Virus record (IMG/VR): IMGVR_UViG_3300005529_000039
Span: 1-61,333 of that record
Direction: 5' to 3' (one strand)
Length of the DNA stretch: 61,333 nucleotides
Source of the DNA: a virus
Translations under genes and position numbers: made by a program
The notes under the pieces: model-generated
What the model was told of the DNA's origin: nothing
Database searches by the model: none
What the model saw: only the letters and a program-made list of their open reading frames with translations
Part shown: positions 23,722-31,771 of the stretch, one piece after another
How positions within the stretch are numbered: the stretch's first letter is position 1
Layout of the letters: every line of letters begins with the position of its first letter

Positions 23722-23966
23722 GCGAATACACAAAGCATCCCATGCGCTCGGTATTTGGCCGGCCAGGCTCGAAAGCCGATACTCGCATGTCAGCCAGTGC
23801 GGCAGGCTACATGGAACTGGAAGGGGCAAAGAAAGACGCCGACTGCCACAAGGTGAAAGTATCGGGCGGCGTAAGCAGCGAACTTGGCTGCTGCAATGAA
23901 TTTTTCCCAGAATCCAAAACCGTCAAAGCCTTCCGTTGCGGAAACTGCAATTACGTCCGCCAATAG
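23718..23966 (+). CDS. Small zinc-ribbon protein with PMRSVFGRP motif (82 aa)
   Basis: Starts HPMRSVFGRPGSKADT; the C-terminus has GCCNEFFPESKTVKAFRCGN ending CNYVRQ, a zinc-ribbon-like set of cysteines. Coupled by 4 bp to the previous gene and 3 bp from the next. Function unknown. Confidence 0.62.
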   Translation: MSEYTKHPMRSVFGRPGSKADTRMSASAAGYMELEGAKKDADCHKVKVSGGVSSELGCCNEFFPESKTVKAFRCGNCNYVRQ

Positions 23967-23969
23967 CCG

Positions 23970-24164
23970 ATGCCGTTTGACGAAGTTTTTCAAAAGTACA
24001 AGCGAGGAGAGTTGCACTCCGGTTCGACGTCGGGACCGAAGGTGACCTCGCGCCGTCAAGCCATTGCAATCTACCTGTCCGAAAAGAAAAAAGCCGCACA
24101 AGGCAACGAGGAATACCAGTCGCACGATGAACATCCGATGCGGCGCGTCTTTGGGCGACCGTAG
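23970..24164 (+). CDS. DUF6496-like small protein ending in PMRRVFGRP (64 aa)
   Basis: FDEVFQKYKRGELHSGSTSG then KVTSRRQAIAIYLSEKKKA matches from memory the pattern of a small phage/bacterial family (KxxxGxLxSGS…VTSRxQAIAIxLSE). The C-terminus ends exactly with HPMRRVFGRP. Role unknown. Confidence 0.62.
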   Translation: MPFDEVFQKYKRGELHSGSTSGPKVTSRRQAIAIYLSEKKKAAQGNEEYQSHDEHPMRRVFGRP

Positions 24165-24177
24165 AAGGAGATAGAGA

Positions 24178-24561
24178 ATGGCACAAACAATCGGACAACC
24201 CAAGCGAACGGTGGTAGCAATCAACGGCAATGCTGGCGCTTTTGTAACCATTTCAGCCAGCCGTTTTGCCCGCTATGTCGAGATTGCGGAATGCCCGCCG
24301 AACGGAGGCGCGTTTACCGGTGGCAACTATGCGCCCCAGGGGATTAACTACCAGATTCCAGACGACAACTTCCAAGCGCAATTTGCCCTGGTGCCCGGCG
24401 ACACCTTCGCGATAGGAGAAAAAGACTTCCCGCGCGATCGCGCCGTAGGCCAGCCGGGATGGACCGACCCCGACGGAAAAAATGTTCCGGCCACTGTCTA
24501 TTGCAAGATGAAATCCGCCACCGTAACTGCAACGGAAGTCGAGGTTCGCGAATGGAGCTAA
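24178..24561 (+). CDS. Hypothetical structural-type protein (127 aa)
   Basis: ATG 24178 preceded by AAGGAGA. Beta-rich with no signal peptide: VVAINGNAGAFVTISASRFA, YVEIAECPPNGG, NFQAQFALVPGDTFAIGEKD. It could be a virion decoration or fibre-adaptor. It lies between the FGRP cluster and a large fibre gene. Confidence 0.5.
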   Translation: MAQTIGQPKRTVVAINGNAGAFVTISASRFARYVEIAECPPNGGAFTGGNYAPQGINYQIPDDNFQAQFALVPGDTFAIGEKDFPRDRAVGQPGWTDPDGKNVPATVYCKMKSATVTATEVEVREWS

Positions 24562-24563
24562 GG

Positions 24564-27011
24564 ATGAAGACACTAACTCGTCTTGTCCGGGTTGCAATGC
24601 TCTTGCTGTGCGCATCCGCCTTAGCGCAGAACAACAGTCTGCTGATTCAGATCCAGAATGGCGGATCGAATATTGGCACGTTCAAGAAGTACCTGGTGTT
24701 CAACTGCGGTACCAACACCAGTTGCAGCGCCAGCGGATCAACGGTGACCATCACCGCCTCTTCAACCGCATCGACCGCATTCAGCGGCATTACCGCCAGC
24801 GCCAACTCCAACCTTGGAACCTTTTCCGCCTCGGGCAATACCTGGGACTTCAGTGCCGCCGTGGCTCTCAAGGTGCCAGTAGCGGTTGGCGCCGCACCTA
24901 CTGCCGACGGATTGATTGCGGTGAATTCGACCACCCATCTCCCAGTCTTTGGTTCGAATGGCGGGACTCTGATTTACCCTGCAAGCTTCACTGCGGCCGC
25001 GCATAATTTCGTAACTGGCTTCACCAACACCACAGGAGTCTTTGCTACCGCGCAGCCCGCCTGCGGCGACCTTTCGAATCCTGCGCCTAGCTGCTCAATC
25101 GACGCGACCAATGCCGCGAATATATCAAGCGGCATTTTGCCAGCTGGACGCTTACCGAATCCCTCGGCGACGACCTTGGGCGGCATCGAATCACTGGTTG
25201 CAACTTCTCATCTGTGGATCAACGCAATCTCAACTTCTGGCGTTCCTTCGGCGACCCAGCCTAGCTGTGGCGATCTATCAAACGCTAGTGGTGGCTGCTC
25301 TATGTCAACCACGGCAGGCGGCGATCTAAGCGGAACCTTGCCCAGTCCAACCGTGGCGGCAATCAATGGCAATTCAGTACCCTCGGGCGCGGTGGCGGAC
25401 CAGATTTTAATCGGCACCGCGGCAAATACCCTTGGCTGGAAGACTCTCTCTAACTGTACAGGCGGAGCTTCGGCGGTTAGCTATGCCACGGCAACCCATG
25501 CACCGGGCTGCCTGGCTAATATCCTCACCGCATCCCTGACCTCAACGCGCATTCCATTCAGCAATGGAGCGAATTCGCTTACCGACAGCGCCAACCTCAC
25601 CTTTGCGGCAGCTTCCGGGATCAGCGAAATTCAAGGCGCAAACAATGCGGACATGTTCTACGCCAAGCGAAACACGGATACTACGCCAGGCGGAAACTTC
25701 TTTCACTTCCAAGATGCAGGCGCGTTGAATGATCTGTTCAAAGTAGACGTTCTTGGCAACGTCACAGCCTCGTCCTATCAAACTTCAAACCCATCAGGCA
25801 ATGCCGGCATGGTGTCGCTGATTCAAGGCACCGCTCCAAGCGCAGTAGCCAACGCGATTAACGTCCTAGCGCCAGCCTCAGTTACGACGTACACACTGAC
25901 CTTGCCAGGAAGCGTTGGTGCTGGACTATGGCGAAATAGTTCTGGTGGCACGGTTACCTTCGCCGAGCTCTCCGGGGATTGTGCGACGTCAGGCAGCAAC
26001 CTGGTGACCTGCACAAAAGTCAATAGTGTGGCCTTCCCGACGACCGGAGCAAGCTTTGATGCCTTGCCGATTTTAACCGCGTCGAACACGATTGGTTATT
26101 TCCAGATCAACGGCGGAGCGAACTGCGGGGATGCGACTCATGCCCTCAACTACAACCAAACTACCCACCTATTCGGTTGTCAGGCAATCACTGCTGCCGC
26201 TCCTGGTGCTGGCGGCTTAAACACACAGGTTCAGTTCAACTCCGGCGGTGGACTTGCTGGCAGCGCCAATCTCACTTGGGTTTCTCCGGTACTTACGATT
26301 GGAGCATCTGGAGTAACGGGCCAGCTTTCAGTAGCGGGCAGCACTTCTGGCGCAACTGCCCTGCAAGCCTCACCTGCGGCCTCAGGGACCCTTACCCTTC
26401 CGGCCGCAACCGACACGTTAATCGGTAAAGCCACCACCGACACCTTGACCAATAAGACCTTCGACACCGCTGGAACCGGAAACAGTTTCAAGATCAACGG
26501 AACAGCGGTCTCGGCGGTGACCGGATCTGGCTCAGCAGTGCTTGCGACCTCGCCGACGCTAATCACTCCGAATCTAGGGACACCATCGGCGGTGACGCTC
26601 ACTAATGCTACTGGACTGCCTGACTCCGCGCTTACAACCACGATCAAGACTCGCTCTTGCGAAATCGTCTGGGGCGGGACGGGAACGTCAAACGCCCTGC
26701 AATCGGGCGACGACACCATAGCGAACAACTCTTGCTACAACAAGACTGGAGTCACGGAAACAATTACCGCCGTCTACTGCAAAAGCGATGCGGCCTCAAA
26801 TACTACGACCGTCAATCCCACCTTCGGAAGTGCCGGCACGGGAACCACGATTCTTTCAGCCGCACTAACCTGCGGATCGAGCGAAGCCTATAGCGCAACT
26901 GGAACCGTATCCAGCGGGAGCTTGACTGACGGAAGCGGTATTGATCCGGTTATGGGCGGGACTCTGACCGGCCACGATATTCATCTCTTGGTGGTCTACA
27001 CGCTGCCATGA
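24564..27011 (+). CDS. Large secreted tail-fibre-like protein (815 aa)
   Basis: ATG 24564 after GGAG. Signal peptide TRLVRVAMLLLCASALAQ. The middle contains phrases characteristic of phage fibre stalks (AATDTLIGKATTDTLTNKTF, PTLITPNLGTPSAVTLTN, INGTAVSAVTGSGSAVL). The C-terminal domain ETITAVYCKSDAASNTTTVN ending LLVVYTLP is another appendage tip. Sixteen mature cysteines by my count, in CGDLSN…C-type pairs that repeat at 25071 and 25263. A fibre stalk joined to a signal peptide is the clearest case of the appendage/export paradox. Overlaps the next gene by ATGA. Confidence 0.75.
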   Translation: MKTLTRLVRVAMLLLCASALAQNNSLLIQIQNGGSNIGTFKKYLVFNCGTNTSCSASGSTVTITASSTASTAFSGITASANSNLGTFSASGNTWDFSAAVALKVPVAVGAAPTADGLIAVNSTTHLPVFGSNGGTLIYPASFTAAAHNFVTGFTNTTGVFATAQPACGDLSNPAPSCSIDATNAANISSGILPAGRLPNPSATTLGGIESLVATSHLWINAISTSGVPSATQPSCGDLSNASGGCSMSTTAGGDLSGTLPSPTVAAINGNSVPSGAVADQILIGTAANTLGWKTLSNCTGGASAVSYATATHAPGCLANILTASLTSTRIPFSNGANSLTDSANLTFAAASGISEIQGANNADMFYAKRNTDTTPGGNFFHFQDAGALNDLFKVDVLGNVTASSYQTSNPSGNAGMVSLIQGTAPSAVANAINVLAPASVTTYTLTLPGSVGAGLWRNSSGGTVTFAELSGDCATSGSNLVTCTKVNSVAFPTTGASFDALPILTASNTIGYFQINGGANCGDATHALNYNQTTHLFGCQAITAAAPGAGGLNTQVQFNSGGGLAGSANLTWVSPVLTIGASGVTGQLSVAGSTSGATALQASPAASGTLTLPAATDTLIGKATTDTLTNKTFDTAGTGNSFKINGTAVSAVTGSGSAVLATSPTLITPNLGTPSAVTLTNATGLPDSALTTTIKTRSCEIVWGGTGTSNALQSGDDTIANNSCYNKTGVTETITAVYCKSDAASNTTTVNPTFGSAGTGTTILSAALTCGSSEAYSATGTVSSGSLTDGSGIDPVMGGTLTGHDIHLLVVYTLP

Positions 27012-28276
27012 AAACTCTCCTTGCAATTTTGCTGCTGAGCCTGGCGGCATCGGCAACCATCACCGACTCACAGCATCCGGCTGGTGTCACAAACAGCAGT
27101 TCTACGACTTGCACCGTGACCGTCACGGCTACAGGTACGGGAGCAAATATTCTTCTGATCTACAAAATCGCTGCCGATGCAGCTAAGACGCTAGCCAGCG
27201 TCAGCGGCGGCGGTACATGGACGCTGTGCGGGGCTAATTGCAACGCGACCAACGCCACCGCCGGTTCCACGAATATGGCCTATTTGATAGGCCCGACCGC
27301 ATCAGTTACGAGCATTACCGGAACCCTCAATTCTTCAAGCAGCACTTTGGCCTGTTGGGCGGAGAAGTACACAACCGATCAGACCACGTTTACGGTTGAA
27401 ACCACCAGTTCATCGAACAACAAGGTAGACACGAGTTGCACGACAGCCTGCGCTTCGGCCAGCATCACCATCACCGGAGCGAACGATGTTGTTACTTCGG
27501 TTGCATCTTGCGGTGCCACCTGCTCGGGAACGATTACGGGATTTAACGCCTTGTACGCCGGCGGCGACGGTTCTGCGCGGCAGATCAACATCACATCCAG
27601 CTCATTTAACTGGAACCAGTCGCCATCATCGTCTCTATCAACGGCCTCACTTGCTTTCTTTGATGTGGCGGGCAGTGGCGGCGGAACGGTGCGTCACCGC
27701 GCCCAGGTCATCCAATCACGCTTGCTTTACCCACGTATCGGGATAGAGCTTCGGGACATGATGCCCTTCGATATAGGGGAGACATTCATAGCCTCGGGAT
27801 TCAAAGACTTGTTGCATCCATGGCGGAGTTCCGCTGTACGGGCAGATCACGATTCTAGCTTCGGGCACGGCCAGACTTTCAACCGAACGCAGCCAGCGAT
27901 TCAATCCAAGTCTCCCCGTGAAGCGAAGATAGTTGCCTTTGAAGCTGATCGCACCGCGCGACCAAATCAGATTGTAGTGAGCCTTCGGCAAACGTCCCAG
28001 AGAAAACAGATGGTTCGCCTTCCATCCCTGAGCGAAAAGTTTCAGCCGATTGTGAGTAAAGAGCCACGGCTCTTTTTCCACGAAGGCGCATTCCTCGGCC
28101 CCAAGTTCGTGCCACACGTCGAGCGAGTCCCCGTATCCCGGCCCAATGTCCAAACACTTCATTCGGTAGAGATGCTTGATTCCGAGCTTCGCCAGGAGGC
28201 AGACCATTTCCCGGCGCTTGGCCTCGGAGTAGCGGCTGTAAAAGAGAAATTCCTTCGGCTTGTAGACTTCGACTAA
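27008..28276 (+). CDS. Secreted beta-rich protein whose 3' half runs antisense to a methyltransferase
   Basis: Signal peptide MKTLLAILLLSLAASA. Residues 17-230 are a Thr/Ser/Asn-rich beta domain (TTCTVTVTATGTGANILLIY to STASLAFFDV) with eight cysteines, comparable to other exported proteins here. From about 27690 the frame continues another 190 codons through sequence better explained by the minus-strand methyltransferase at 27716. That part has a different composition (RSRLLYPRIGIELRDM). The natural stop was probably lost when the methyltransferase arrived, or the product is a fusion with a non-native tail. Confidence 0.55.
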   Translation: MKTLLAILLLSLAASATITDSQHPAGVTNSSSTTCTVTVTATGTGANILLIYKIAADAAKTLASVSGGGTWTLCGANCNATNATAGSTNMAYLIGPTASVTSITGTLNSSSSTLACWAEKYTTDQTTFTVETTSSSNNKVDTSCTTACASASITITGANDVVTSVASCGATCSGTITGFNALYAGGDGSARQINITSSSFNWNQSPSSSLSTASLAFFDVAGSGGGTVRHRAQVIQSRLLYPRIGIELRDMMPFDIGETFIASGFKDLLHPWRSSAVRADHDSSFGHGQTFNRTQPAIQSKSPREAKIVAFEADRTARPNQIVVSLRQTSQRKQMVRLPSLSEKFQPIVSKEPRLFFHEGAFLGPKFVPHVERVPVSRPNVQTLHSVEMLDSELRQEADHFPALGLGVAAVKEKFLRLVDFD

Positions 28277-28324
28277 TCGCTGCAATTCCGCCTGAGAACT
28301 TGCATGTTTCAATTCCGCAATCAT
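27716..28324 (-). CDS. SAM-dependent methyltransferase, antisense moron
   Basis: Class I fold: YRMKCLDIGPGYGDSLDVW is motif I, ECAFVEKEPWL follows as the acidic motif II region, YNLIWSRGAISFKG is motif IV-like, EARIVICPYSGTPPWM lies further on. About 200 residues, ATG 28324 or GTG 28336. It is the only minus-strand gene within 26 kb of plus-strand genes, and its 5' end overlaps the start of the divergent gene at 28304. Substrate unknown; small-molecule, glycan or protein methylation for lysogenic conversion is possible. Confidence 0.7.
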   Translation of the reverse strand: MIAELKHASSQAELQRLVEVYKPKEFLFYSRYSEAKRREMVCLLAKLGIKHLYRMKCLDIGPGYGDSLDVWHELGAEECAFVEKEPWLFTHNRLKLFAQGWKANHLFSLGRLPKAHYNLIWSRGAISFKGNYLRFTGRLGLNRWLRSVESLAVPEARIVICPYSGTPPWMQQVFESRGYECLPYIEGHHVPKLYPDTWVKQA

Positions 28325-30460
28325 AATTCGCGGCACAATATCACACGCCTATTAGTCTGGCTAGGGGCCATTCTTCTCTCACCGCAAGCCTTTGCGGCCA
28401 ATCACTTCGTGAGGGCCGGGGCGACGGGAACTGGCTCTGGAGCGGACTGGACAAATGCCTGCACGGGATTCACCGGATCGTGCGCGGTTGCGTCGCTCGT
28501 TCGCGGTGATACCTATTACGTTGCTACAGGCACCTATTCAACCAGCACGTTCAGCACAGCGACCTCGGGAACGCTGGTAATCACCATTAAAGGAGCGACG
28601 GTCGCGGATCACGGTACAGATACAGGTTGGAGCAGTGCATTCTCCGTCGATCACCTAACTGATGGTGGAACACAGGCAACGTTTTCTGGCGTTCCAATTA
28701 CGTTCTCCACTTCTCATTGGGTATTTGACGGCAATACCAGCACTACCCTGTGGGATCAGACCTGCGCCGACTATGGGTTTGCCTTTTCAACAAACGATTC
28801 AAACGTGATTTTTGGGACAGGTGTAGGCAGTACGTTCACCGATTTTACAGTTAGAAATACTTGCGGCAACGCAGTCACAACCGACACGCAAAAAGAAAAA
28901 TTTCAGACGTGCGTTCAGTGCGGTGCTGTGAGCAACGTTACGATCAGCCACAATTTAGGAACTGGGTGGCAAGGCTGGGTATTTTTGAAGTCGAATGGGA
29001 TCGGGGCTACAGACTCTAACTGGGTATTTGAGTACAACGTTGATCTAGAGCAATTTTCCTCAGCTAACAATCACGCCGAAATGATTGACCCCGACTCTGC
29101 GGCAGCCAGCGGCATGATCGTCCGCTACAACCTAGTGTACGGTTACAGCGGCCCAGGTGGCCAATTAAACAACAACTGCGTCTCAAACGGCGGAACAGGG
29201 ATTATTGTTGCGAATAACTCAAACAACTCAAACAGCCTGATTTACGGCAACGTATTCGACACTATCTGCGTCGGCGCGGTCGTGATCGGTGGTACAAGTC
29301 CGGCCACCATGAGCAATGCGTCAATCTTCAACAACGTGTTCGCAAACTATCAAAGCGGTAGTGCCTCGATTTTCTGTTCAGATACAAATTGCTCAGGGCT
29401 AGTTGCCGAAAACAATCTAATCTACAACTATCAGAACTGCAATGGAGCAGGAAGCCCAGCTTGCGTGGTCGGCGGTGCCGGTATCACCACGGATTTCAAC
29501 GCGTATTATTCTTCCAATAACACGCCGACTGAGGCGCACGGGCAGACGGCCACAGGCAATCCATTTGTAAACTCGGCGGCATTCAACTATAACCTGCTCG
29601 CCGATACGAGCGCAGGCCTTACGCTCACTGGACCTACAGGGTGCACGGCGAATGTGAATTGCTACAATGTTGACGCTGGTGGAACCCTTCGCGCAGCCAA
29701 CGGCACGTGGGATCGTGGGGCCTTGCAGATCGCCGCTACTGGAACCCCAGCCGTAAGTCTATTGCCAGCTAGCGTAAATTGCGGCAGCCAGAATACCGGC
29801 AATACCATATCCTGCACCGCTGTGACCTTGACCAACACAGGCACCGCCTTACTGACAATCTCTGGCATCTCGATCACTGGCACCAACCCGGCGGACTTCT
29901 CGCAAATCAACACCTGCGGAGCAACCTTAGCGCAAAATGCTTCCTGCACCATCACCCCAAGCTTCACTCCGTCAGCCACCGGAGCGCGTTCCGCCAATAT
30001 TTCTGTCACTGATAATGCAGCAGGCAGCCCGCAGACGGTAGCTCTTACAGGGACCGGAACTTCAAGCGGATCGCCAGTAGCCAGCCTCTCCCCAGCAACC
30101 ATCAACTTTGGCACGGTCAACGTCAATACCAGCAGCGCATCGGTTCCCGTAACCCTGAGCAACACCGGCACCGCCGTGATGGGCATCACGTCGATTTCGC
30201 TCACCGGTACCAATCCCACTGACTTTGGACAGATCAACAACTGCCCCGTAGGAAGTAACTTGGGTGCAGGTTCAAGCTGCACCATTACCGTCACGTTTAC
30301 TCCACTGACCAGCGGCGCGCGCTCAGCCACATTGAGTGTCGTCGACAGCGCCACCGGAAGTCCGCACACTACTACGCTATCTGGAACGGGACTCCAGCCG
30401 TCGTTTGCCTCCCAGGTCAATGGCGGAGTAAAGCTTTCGGGCAAAACTGTAATTCATTAG
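28304..30460 (+). CDS. Secreted beta-helix protein with two HYDIN/ASH-like domains (718 aa)
   Basis: Signal peptide core LLVWLGAILLSPQAFAA. Residues 35-460 form a right-handed beta-helix (GDTYYVATGTYSTSTF, VSNVTISHNLGTGWQGW, NLVYGYSGPGGQLNNN, SLIYGNVFDTICVG). Two tandem ASH/HYDIN-type (choice-of-anchor-D) Ig-like repeats follow, each with the pattern VSLLPASVNCGSQNTGN, TLTNTGTALLTISGISI, TGTNPADFSQINTC, CTITPSFTPSATGARSANIS; the second copy is close to the first. Twenty mature cysteines by my count. Such repeats are abundant in Acidobacteriota surface proteins, so the gene may have been acquired from the host. Confidence 0.78.
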   Translation: MFQFRNHNSRHNITRLLVWLGAILLSPQAFAANHFVRAGATGTGSGADWTNACTGFTGSCAVASLVRGDTYYVATGTYSTSTFSTATSGTLVITIKGATVADHGTDTGWSSAFSVDHLTDGGTQATFSGVPITFSTSHWVFDGNTSTTLWDQTCADYGFAFSTNDSNVIFGTGVGSTFTDFTVRNTCGNAVTTDTQKEKFQTCVQCGAVSNVTISHNLGTGWQGWVFLKSNGIGATDSNWVFEYNVDLEQFSSANNHAEMIDPDSAAASGMIVRYNLVYGYSGPGGQLNNNCVSNGGTGIIVANNSNNSNSLIYGNVFDTICVGAVVIGGTSPATMSNASIFNNVFANYQSGSASIFCSDTNCSGLVAENNLIYNYQNCNGAGSPACVVGGAGITTDFNAYYSSNNTPTEAHGQTATGNPFVNSAAFNYNLLADTSAGLTLTGPTGCTANVNCYNVDAGGTLRAANGTWDRGALQIAATGTPAVSLLPASVNCGSQNTGNTISCTAVTLTNTGTALLTISGISITGTNPADFSQINTCGATLAQNASCTITPSFTPSATGARSANISVTDNAAGSPQTVALTGTGTSSGSPVASLSPATINFGTVNVNTSSASVPVTLSNTGTAVMGITSISLTGTNPTDFGQINNCPVGSNLGAGSSCTITVTFTPLTSGARSATLSVVDSATGSPHTTTLSGTGLQPSFASQVNGGVKLSGKTVIH

Positions 30461-30506
30461 CAGTCGGGCTTCATCACACTTTCACTTACAAGGAAAACAC
30501 TCGAAA

Positions 30507-30845
30507 ATGAAACACACCATTCTGTTCGCGGCGCTAGTTGCAGTTGTCACTCTCACCATTCCCAACCTATTCGCCGAAGAAGCTAAGGCCCCAAAGGCTA
30601 GCGCTGAGCAAAAGGTCATTCTACTCACCGCTGAACGCGACTACTTACTGGCCATGCAGCAGGCACAACAGGCACAGGCTGCGGTCCAACAGACGCTCGC
30701 GGATTTCCAAGCGAAAGAGGCCAAGGTACTGAAAGACGTCGGCGCCGATCCCGAGAGGTGGGACTTCAACGTGAACACCATGGAGTTTGTGGCGAAGCCC
30801 AAGCCCGAACCTAAGCCGACAGAAAAGCCAGCTGAAAAGAAGTGA
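30507..30845 (+). CDS. Small exported coiled-coil protein (112 aa)
   Basis: Signal peptide HTILFAALVAVVTLTIPNLF before AEEAK. The mature part is helical (LTAERDYLLAMQQAQQAQAA) followed by a Lys/Pro-rich tail (KPKPEPKPTEKP), typical of periplasm-spanning spacer peptides. No cysteines. Its stop overlaps the next GTG. A periplasmic spanin-like or envelope factor is possible. Confidence 0.62.
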   Translation: MKHTILFAALVAVVTLTIPNLFAEEAKAPKASAEQKVILLTAERDYLLAMQQAQQAQAAVQQTLADFQAKEAKVLKDVGADPERWDFNVNTMEFVAKPKPEPKPTEKPAEKK

Positions 30846-31021
30846 GAATCCATTTTGCCGACGAATCTGCTACCGGCAGATGCACGGAAGTTTGCAAACG
30901 CGCGATCGGAGATCGAGAGCATTGCAGGTGCATCTGCCGAGGGAAGAACCACGGCATGTATCAGCGCCGGAAACAACCATCGCTGCCCTTTGAGCAGCCG
31001 ATTGACTGGAAATTGAGATGA
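30842..31021 (+). CDS. Small Cys-rich zinc protein (59 aa)
   Basis: GTG 30842 overlaps the previous stop (GTGA) and its TGA overlaps the next ATG (ATGA). The product contains GRCTEVCKRAIGDREHCRCI followed by CRGKNHGMY, five cysteines and a His that look like a treble-clef or zinc-ribbon site. Function unknown. Confidence 0.6.
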   Translation: MRIHFADESATGRCTEVCKRAIGDREHCRCICRGKNHGMYQRRKQPSLPFEQPIDWKLR

Positions 31022-31467
31022 GATGGCCCTGGACATCGCGCGAACGCCTGGCCGACGCGCAAAAAGAAATCGCCGAGCTCAAGAGTGAAGTGCGCGAACT
31101 GCGCGCCAAGAACGAAAAACTCACTAACCAGATCGTGTGGCGGCACTCAAACATTGCGCTTGATCCGGACTTACTCCCGGAGCAGTACCGGCCAAAAGCC
31201 ACCGCGACCGGCGATCTGGCGATTCCGACGAATGACACACAACGCCAGGTCGGAACTGAAGTAGTAGGAAGCGGCCCGATGCGGCTGCGGGCGACGATTC
31301 GCAAACGCGAGGCCGAAGCGGAAGCTGACTTCATTCGCCAGACCACCGGCATCAGCACCGTGCCGGTAACTGAAACCCCAGCCGACCGCAAAGCAAAAGT
31401 TGAGTTGCTTTCGAAGTTAAACACCGCGGCCAATGAAGGCGTGGAAGCGGCGAAGCAGAGCGCATAA
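31018..31467 (+). CDS. Coiled-coil hypothetical protein (149 aa)
   Basis: N-terminal coiled coil (ERLADAQKEIAELKSEVREL), a central loop with YRPKATATGDLAIP, then a charged helix (RLRATIRKREAEAEADFIRQ). It precedes the FGRP-motif gene and the portal. Probably a head-assembly accessory protein. Confidence 0.55.
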   Translation: MRWPWTSRERLADAQKEIAELKSEVRELRAKNEKLTNQIVWRHSNIALDPDLLPEQYRPKATATGDLAIPTNDTQRQVGTEVVGSGPMRLRATIRKREAEAEADFIRQTTGISTVPVTETPADRKAKVELLSKLNTAANEGVEAAKQSA

Positions 31468-31477
31468 GGAGGAATTG

Positions 31478-31771
31478 ATGTCTAAGAAAGGCAAGCTCCG
31501 GCATATCCATATCGAAGCCAACACCGACGGCACCGCGCATATCAAGGTACACCGCGCGCCGACTCCGAGTTCGACCAAAGAAGCGATGCCCTACGACTAC
31601 GAAGGCAACGACGAGTCGATGAGCGGAACCCCGGAAGAAGCAGGCGCACACGTTACTCGCATCCTGAAAGACCACTTCGGAAAATCCGGCAAAGCGGCAA
31701 ATTCCGATGACGATGCCGACGACAAACCTCAGCCCATGAAAAGAGCCTTCGGGAGACCGTACTCGAAGTAA
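31478..31771 (+). CDS. Small acidic protein ending in PMKRAFGRP (97 aa)
   Basis: ATG 31478 follows AAGGAGG. Begins MSKKGKLRHIHIEANTDG, continues with acidic stretches (DDDADDKP) and ends PMKRAFGRPYSK. Directly abuts the portal gene with no gap. The shared C-terminal motif links it to the proteins at 23503-24164 and 48382. May be a portal- or capsid-binding peptide. Confidence 0.6.
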   Translation: MSKKGKLRHIHIEANTDGTAHIKVHRAPTPSSTKEAMPYDYEGNDESMSGTPEEAGAHVTRILKDHFGKSGKAANSDDDADDKPQPMKRAFGRPYSK

